From: Klebsormidium nitens
Lineage: Eukaryota > Streptophyta > Klebsormidiophyceae > Klebsormidiales > Klebsormidiaceae
Reading direction: 5' to 3'
NCBI GenBank assembly: GCA_000708835.1
Contig: DF237421.1
Span: 9,297 to 73,130 of the forward strand
Length of the DNA: 63,834 nt
Shown here: positions 58,460 through 63,834 of the stretch, piece by piece
Numbering within the stretch: the stretch's first letter is position 1
Layout: every line of letters starts with the position of its first letter
The notes under the pieces: generated by a model
The model's input: only the letters and a program-made list of their open reading frames with translations
Database searches by the model: none
What the model was told of the DNA's origin: nothing
Translations under genes and position numbers: made by a program

Positions 58460-60353
58460 GGCATGTTGTCATTTGCTTGCTTTTGACAGCACTCGCTCGC
58501 GGGTCGGAGTCGATACCTGGTCAAGTGAAAGCCTAGTCCGAAGGACTGTAGAGGACCGGGTTGCGTATAGTTGGTAACTGGAAGCTTAAGCAGCAACAAC
58601 AGCCGCTCTCAGAGCCCGGGAGATCAATCCTCTGCAGTAATTGGAGCAATAATGGGAACGCGACGCGGACTCACGCGAGGGATCCCGAAGCTCAAGGCTG
58701 CGACACGACAGCTTCTCGTCAGCAACTCATGAGGCACAGCTGCAGACTGCTAACAGTACTGTCAACATCGAGGATAAACGTCAGTGAGCCCCGCAGCTTC
58801 TTGAAAGGTGCAGTGCTTCCCGCTTGACAAACGCAGGATTGGTTCGTGACTTGTCAACTGGTGCAAGTACCGTATATAGCGAGCTGTCAATTTGAATCTG
58901 AAAAGCTGACTTCGTGTCCGAGCCGAGGACTATTACGAACATGCCATGCTTGGGAAGTTCTTCAAGGTGTCTTTGGGGAAGCCGCCAGGTAAGATCTTAT
59001 CTTCATGAACATGATTGCCTTGGGGACATCTAGCGAGCTAGCTGCGCCAATCGACTGAACACTTTGCGGCCGAAAAGCTGGATTGCAATCATTGGCTTAT
59101 ACAAGTTGTCATGCTAGGGTATGCAAATGTGAGAGCTTGCGAACATGGAGTTCCTCGCACGTACGTACCAATGGCTATTATGCAGCCAAACACAAAGCTT
59201 TACGTACGAGATCATACGCAATGGTTAAGCACACGTCGAGTTAGTGTGCGCAGCTTTGCCCCGCGGCCGACGGTGCTGGAATGATTGAATGGGCTCGTCA
59301 TCTGATCAGTGCGCATCATGCACACATATCGCGAGGCTACTGCATGATCGACAAAAAGTTCGCATGAGGATGCCAATATGTGAAGAGTCCAAATGTCAAT
59401 GAACAATGATAACGAGTCCGGTAAGTTCCACATTTAATGGAGGCTGTGCTTTGCATCGTTCTTTCTCACCACCGAGAGAATCCATATATAACTACTGCAT
59501 ATTGAATGCGCACTACTAGTAATTTCGAAACGCGGATCGACAAGTGAAATGCATTATCCGGAACGCATGTCACAACGAATTAAAGCTCGCCGGCCAACAG
59601 ATCAAGACAGAATCAAAATTGTCAGGCTTTGTTGGATTTCGAGTCCAAATCCTTGTATAAACCAAGCTGTACCCATGTTCTTGATAGCTTTTGCGAAGCA
59701 AGCACTTCAATGATATGCCCACTGGTTCGTTGTTCTTATTACGTCATGAGGTCCAGGCGGCATGACAGAAAATCCATTGATAGAAAAAGCAAGCCCCACG
59801 CCCGCAGTCACTCTTTCAGCCTTCTATGATATCCAAAAGGTTTGACCGAAGCAGACGAGTTAGAGACATGCAAAGGGTCTATCCTTATTGGTAAACCCAG
59901 AATTCCGGTCTACTTAGCGTGCTCTTCTAACTGTGAGTTTGCAGCCCTCGTATGCAATAATGGTCGGGTGGTAGGTTCAAAACAAAGCGAGTCGACTTCA
60001 ATTCGTTCCTTCGTGTGGAAATGTACAATGTCAGGATGTCAGCGGGATAACTTCTTGTATGGCCACAAACCTTTCTGCGTTTAGCACAGACGAGCGGCCG
60101 TTTCACAATCATATTTCTGACGCTAGCTGTACAAAAGGCCTGATCTGCGGAAATTGTTTCAAAAATTGTTTCGAAGAGGGACGTCACCCATCCTTGTCCA
60201 GCTCACGTTTGGCCTACGCTGGGCTGACGTGCGCTGACAGTGGGCTACACGTGGAAACCTCAGCTCGTAATGTACATGTATTTGCAACACACTCGGATCG
60301 ACAGTTCGACTACGAACGTCGAACGGCAAAACCTACAGATTACAAGTACGGCA

Positions 60354-60566
60354 ATGAAGTTTTGTACAGTGTGCAGTCACAGGCATTTCGGGCACAAGCC
60401 CAAACCTAACTCGGTGTTGACACCTTCCTTCGATGAAGAGGCAATTCTGCAGACAGGCGTAAAGAGCAGGAAGATTGAGCAGGCAGCACCAAGCCAGCAG
60501 TTAACGGATCCCGTCAGGAGAACCGATATGCTCTCTGCACTAGCTCGTATTTCGGCTGCTCATTAA
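60354..60566 (+). other. Possible 70-codon terminal exon or small ORF
   Basis: The frame begins with ATG and reads KFCTVCSHRHFGHK, with CxxC and two His that could ligate zinc, then a polar stretch ending MLSALARISAAH before TAA. It may be a small protein, the last exon of an unseen gene, or a mobile-element remnant. No neighbouring exon could be joined confidently. Confidence 0.2.
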
Positions 60567-61351
60567 TAAGGTGGTTTGTCCTTTTTGACACGTCCCGTCA
60601 CAGACGGGCGCCTCTCCATTCGAATCAAGTGCGACGCTGGAATACAATCTACCAAGAAAGGCGGGAAATTCTGTCGAAAAATTACGCGACATTTGTCCAG
60701 GATCCGCATGACCATCAGATCAAAACAGCCATGAAGCATTGCCTTTGTTCCATGCATACTAAGCAATCACCCCCCGGTCTCAAAGTCACACTTTCAAATC
60801 CGAGAACATGACTCTTTAATGGACATCGGAGGGCGAGAAATGATAATCGGCTTACAAATCGCAACTAGAAATGCGTGAGAAGTCTGCCCACGCACTCTCT
60901 AGGACCCGTATACGTACGTCAGCAAGGAAAGCGTCTCACCTTAAACGTACATCAGAAGACTGGCGGAAAAGAAACTCACCTCGTCACGAAGTGCTCAGAA
61001 ACATGCACGGTAGACGAGTGCTGCTCAGCCCCTCATTAAGCACTCCCCTCATTCCCGCTTCCCGCGCCAACGTGTCCTCTCTGGGTCCTTTCTATTTACA
61101 TCGCCCTCAAACGGACGCAACGCTAAGACCGACCGGGGCGAAACCTCAAAATCAACCGACCCTACCGACTCGCTGCCAGCCTTCTTAAGTGCCGGGGACA
61201 ATCTTCCCTTATCTCCTCCCTCCTCAATTATCCCAACCTTCGAAACCGCTTTGCTAGCGCTTCCCGGCTCGATCCCGGGAGCTTTGTCCCGGTCGGTTTC
61301 CTCTCCTGCAACACAGGCCCCGAGCGACCAGGGCAGGATGCCCCGTGCTGC

Positions 61352-63049
61352 CTATCCGCCCCGGGACATGACCTCCTTCGTAGCGTCCCGGCAGGTGTGG
61401 AAAAGCGCGCCGAGCGCCAGGGTGCTCTCCCGGACGACGGCCGGAATTCCGCTCTGCAGCCCAGCGACTAGGAGCTCCACGCCCCCGCTTTCTACAACGC
61501 GCAGCCCCGAGGTCTTTCCCCCCGCCAGGGCGTTCAGGACCATCATCACATAGCGTATGGTCCGATCCACGCTCTTATGGCCGGCGCCCGCGCTCTGGGC
61601 GGTCCGAAGGACGTCCAGCAACAGCGCGACGCCGTCGGGGCGGTGCCTTATGATAAGCGCGCGGCTCTCGGGGGCCCACGTGGAGACGTTGACAATCACC
61701 CCGACCAGGGGTGCGACTGTGGCCCAGGTTTCCACCCCCTCTTCCGGAACCGAGCCTAGGAGGATCCGAAGAAGGTGCAGAATGGAGTCAAGGCCTGTCG
61801 GAAAGTCCTGATGATCCTGCGTTCCGTTCGGCGGCTCCGTTGGCACTTTCGATCCGTCCACGCCGTCCGTTCCGCTGGCCAGCACCCTTTCCGTTCCGTC
61901 CAGCTGCGCCGCCGGATCCCCCTTTCCCCGGGCAGACCCCTCCTCCAACTTCACCCGCCGCAACCCCTGTCCCTCGCCCGACGCGCAAATACGCTTTGCC
62001 ATGCCCTCCGGCTTATGTCCGCTCCTCGTCAGCTGCCACAGGCACGCGACGAGCGGCTGCAGGCGGTCGCTCCGCTCGGATTCCGTCCTCAACAGCGGAA
62101 GCAGAACGTCGAGGGCCTCCACATCGACGGCCTCCCGGACGTTCTCGACGAGCCACGCAAGGGCCCGCAGAGCCCCCAATCGGACGCCCAATCTCGCGTC
62201 CATTTCCGCCAACAGAACGTCCGTATCAAGCGCCCGGATTTGCGCCGTCTCTGTCACGCCCAGATACACATTCCCAGCACCGTTGACGCTTCGTACGGCG
62301 CCCGCTTGATAGGCCCCGGGCGTTTTGGCCTCCGCTTCCCAGTTCCGCTTCGGTTCCGCTTCGGTTCTGCTGCCGGGTTGACCGGCGCCGACGGACGCGT
62401 CCGAATGGGCGTCCGGCGTGCTGACGAGGCGGAGAAGAAGCTCGACCACGTGCCTGCCGTGCGATCTGGTGGTGCCACGTGGCGGGCATCCGGCCAGCTG
62501 GAAGAAGACGCGCCGCGCGATGACGTGGATCTCGGGCAGAATGTCCTTGCTCACTTCTGGGGCCTGCAACAAAGAGAAAGACTGACTTCGGCTCGCGGCC
62601 TCAAATTTGCAAAGATGGGTCTGCAGTTCCTTTGAAGAGACAGCTTTTCAAGCCGTTCCCAATTTCTTGAGGCTCTTAGAAGCATCTCATTTTCGCCTGA
62701 GCGTTCGATGCCAGGCAGAATGACGAAAATACCGTTGACGAAACTTGGAAGCTTTCGCAAAATCGGTCCTACATACTGGCACGGTAATCTTTGGTTTCTA
62801 ATTCAACGGCTCCAGCATTGAGCGTCTACACCAACTTTTCAATATGGTCCTCACCTGTGCGTGAGCGAGCTTGACCAGGCTCTCAATGACGCCAGCACAG
62901 CTCAGCGCCTCAGCCGCCAACGTCGGGTCGGCCCCGCAGTAGCTCCCGAGCAAAACGGCCGCCGTCAGTTTCTGCTGTAGGCTGAGGCCGTCCGCGCACA
63001 GCGCTTGCACCAGCGCTTGGCGACCGCGTTTGGCGACGGTCTGGGACAC
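61352..63049 (-). CDS. Armadillo/HEAT-like repeat protein, 3' part only
   Basis: Two exons (62855-63049 and 61352-62563, phase 0) give the last 468 residues; the 5' part must lie beyond the right edge or within 63400-63834. The residues form amphipathic helix pairs typical of armadillo/HEAT repeats (LQQKLTAAVLLGSYCG, EALSCAGVIESLVKLAHA, VELLVAGLQSGIPAVVRE, STLALGALFHTC). An insert of about 60 residues, rich in Gly/Asp/Pro, separates two helical blocks. The protein ends EVMSRGG. No specific family can be named. The exon at 63049 has two ghost copies of its 5' end upstream at about 63166 and 63343. Confidence 0.7.
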
Positions 63050-63834
63050 CTGTCAAGAGAAAAGTCGCGGTTCTGAGCAAGCTGCACGCGTTAAAGGGCG
63101 TTCTCATCACGGTAAAATCCAAGATTCAAGACTTAGGGGGGGACGTTTGAGATTGAAGCCCCCGGCGCACAGCGCTTGCACCAGCGCGCTGCGCCGCTTT
63201 GGGCGACGGTCTGGGACACCTGTCAGCAAATAAGGTGCGCTATTCTGAGCGCGGAGAAGGTGCAGAGTTGGCTTTCTGAGCATGGTCAGTCCTCAGAAAG
63301 TTCAGGGTCTTGGGGTGATATGTTCAAGGCTCAGGCCATCTGCCCACAGCGCTTGCACCAGCGCGGCGCGGGCGGTCTGGGCGACGGTCTGAAGACATCT
63401 GCCAGCAGAGAATGTGCACAGTTCTTAGCGCAATTGGACGCAGATTTGGGTATGGTGGATTCAAAGTTTTCACTTTTCAAAAAGGTGAGTCGGTCGATGC
63501 TGAGGCTCTGTGCACGGCGTGCGCACAGCGTCCTGCGCGCGCAGTCCGCAACCCTGGTATAAAAAGAACGCGACAAGTTGAAGAGAAGGTCGCGCAAGGC
63601 TGAAGACACGTGTGGCACGCAAACTGCCCTCAGGATTGTTTCCTGTCGGCTTTTGGCATCGCAAACCTAGATCATTGATCAGCCGTTTCAAACATTGTCC
63701 AGACCAGGATGCACCTGCGCCTCTCTTGTAACGATTACGACTGGTTAAGCCTAACCTCGTTCTCGACAGGATTTCGTTGACCTGCGGGTTAGCGAAACGG
63801 CGGTGGTTACGTCTTAACGACGCACTGCGTGGTT
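63050..63834 (-). other. Intron of the ARM gene up to the window edge
   Basis: Reading minus, this is the sequence before the acceptor at 63050. It contains two ghost copies of the exon start and no intact exon that I can join in phase. The remaining bases to the edge show no feature. Confidence 0.4.
63160..63420 (-). repeat. Two ghost copies of ARM-gene exon start
   Basis: CACAGCGCTTGCACCAGCGC with CGACGGTCTGGGACACCTGTCA at 62997-63054 recurs at about 63168 and 63345, offsets about 171 and 177 bp. The first copy keeps the CTGACAG acceptor. Confidence 0.88.

Larger units (their letters stand above)
57836..61351. other. Gene-poor 3.5 kb with short doubtful frames
   Basis: This region lies between gene B's start and the ARM gene's stop. 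Two short frames (58127-58459 minus; 60354-60566 plus) look partly protein-like and are listed separately. 58860-59600 is rich in short palindromes such as TAGCTAGC and GTACGTAC-like words, as in 30600-31300. Nothing else was recognised. Confidence 0.35.

Noticed and set aside
61711-62635. Plus-strand frames of 191 and 286 codons
   Set aside because: Antisense of the ARM-repeat exon, which has the helical-repeat pattern and correct splice phase.
2341-63420. Nucleosome-length periodicity as the cause of the ghost junctions
   Set aside because: Offsets range from about 82 to 235 bp without a single peak near 147-200 in the cases I measured.
2341-63420. Assembly artefact (unmerged haplotypes) as cause of the repeats
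   Set aside because: Copies differ by many substitutions and by different amounts, and always sit at exon edges; collapsed or split alleles would not do that.
1-63834. CRISPR arrays, bacterial operons, rRNA or tRNA genes
   Set aside because: The direct repeats are diverged, have no uniform spacers and hug exon ends; no cloverleaf or rRNA signature was recognised.

Overview
The window is eukaryotic nuclear DNA. Most genes are split into many short exons (45-420 nt) with GT..AG introns of about 100-1800 nt. Gene content points to the green lineage with motile flagella: a plant-type GLE1 and APC7, a PPR-SMR organelle RNA-binding protein, a mitochondrial SAM50, and an axonemal outer-arm dynein intermediate chain (DNAI2/IC69), which seed plants without swimming sperm have lost. 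A streptophyte alga (Klebsormidium-like) or a bryophyte-like plant fits best. The species is an inference; nothing in the sequence names it.

Layout, left to right: APC7 (minus, 1627-11371); a 237-bp divergent spacer; an intronless PPR-SMR gene (plus, 11609-13626) with one frame break; GLE1 (minus, 14760-23279); SAM50 (plus, 24694-30271, complete in six exons); a secreted protein with two apparent NTF2/SnoaL-like halves (minus, 31434-33965); DNAI2 (minus, 36046-43512, eleven exons); two members of a gene family I do not recognise (gene A plus, 47161-50797; gene B minus, 53066-57835), arranged tail to tail; and the 3' end of an armadillo-like gene (minus, 61352-63049, running off the right edge). 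The genes are functionally unrelated housekeeping and organelle or cilium genes, with no operon-like logic. Exon joins were chosen so that splice phase and homologous residues agree. All coordinates are by-eye predictions.

Two things stand out. First, nearly every multi-exon gene carries degenerate tandem copies of its own exon-intron junctions inside the neighbouring intron ('ghost junctions', period about 82-235 bp, often two or three copies, commonly with intact splice signals). This looks like a general mechanism of intron growth in this genome. Second, genes A and B share a three-exon module with conserved intron phases: an exon-1 segment ending in a hydrophobic YVxVV strand, an exon-2 LHPIVAV..LN..NGH segment, and an exon-3 W[FW]P..P..Y segment followed by helices. 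Gene B carries the module twice in one predicted protein. I know of no described family with this architecture.
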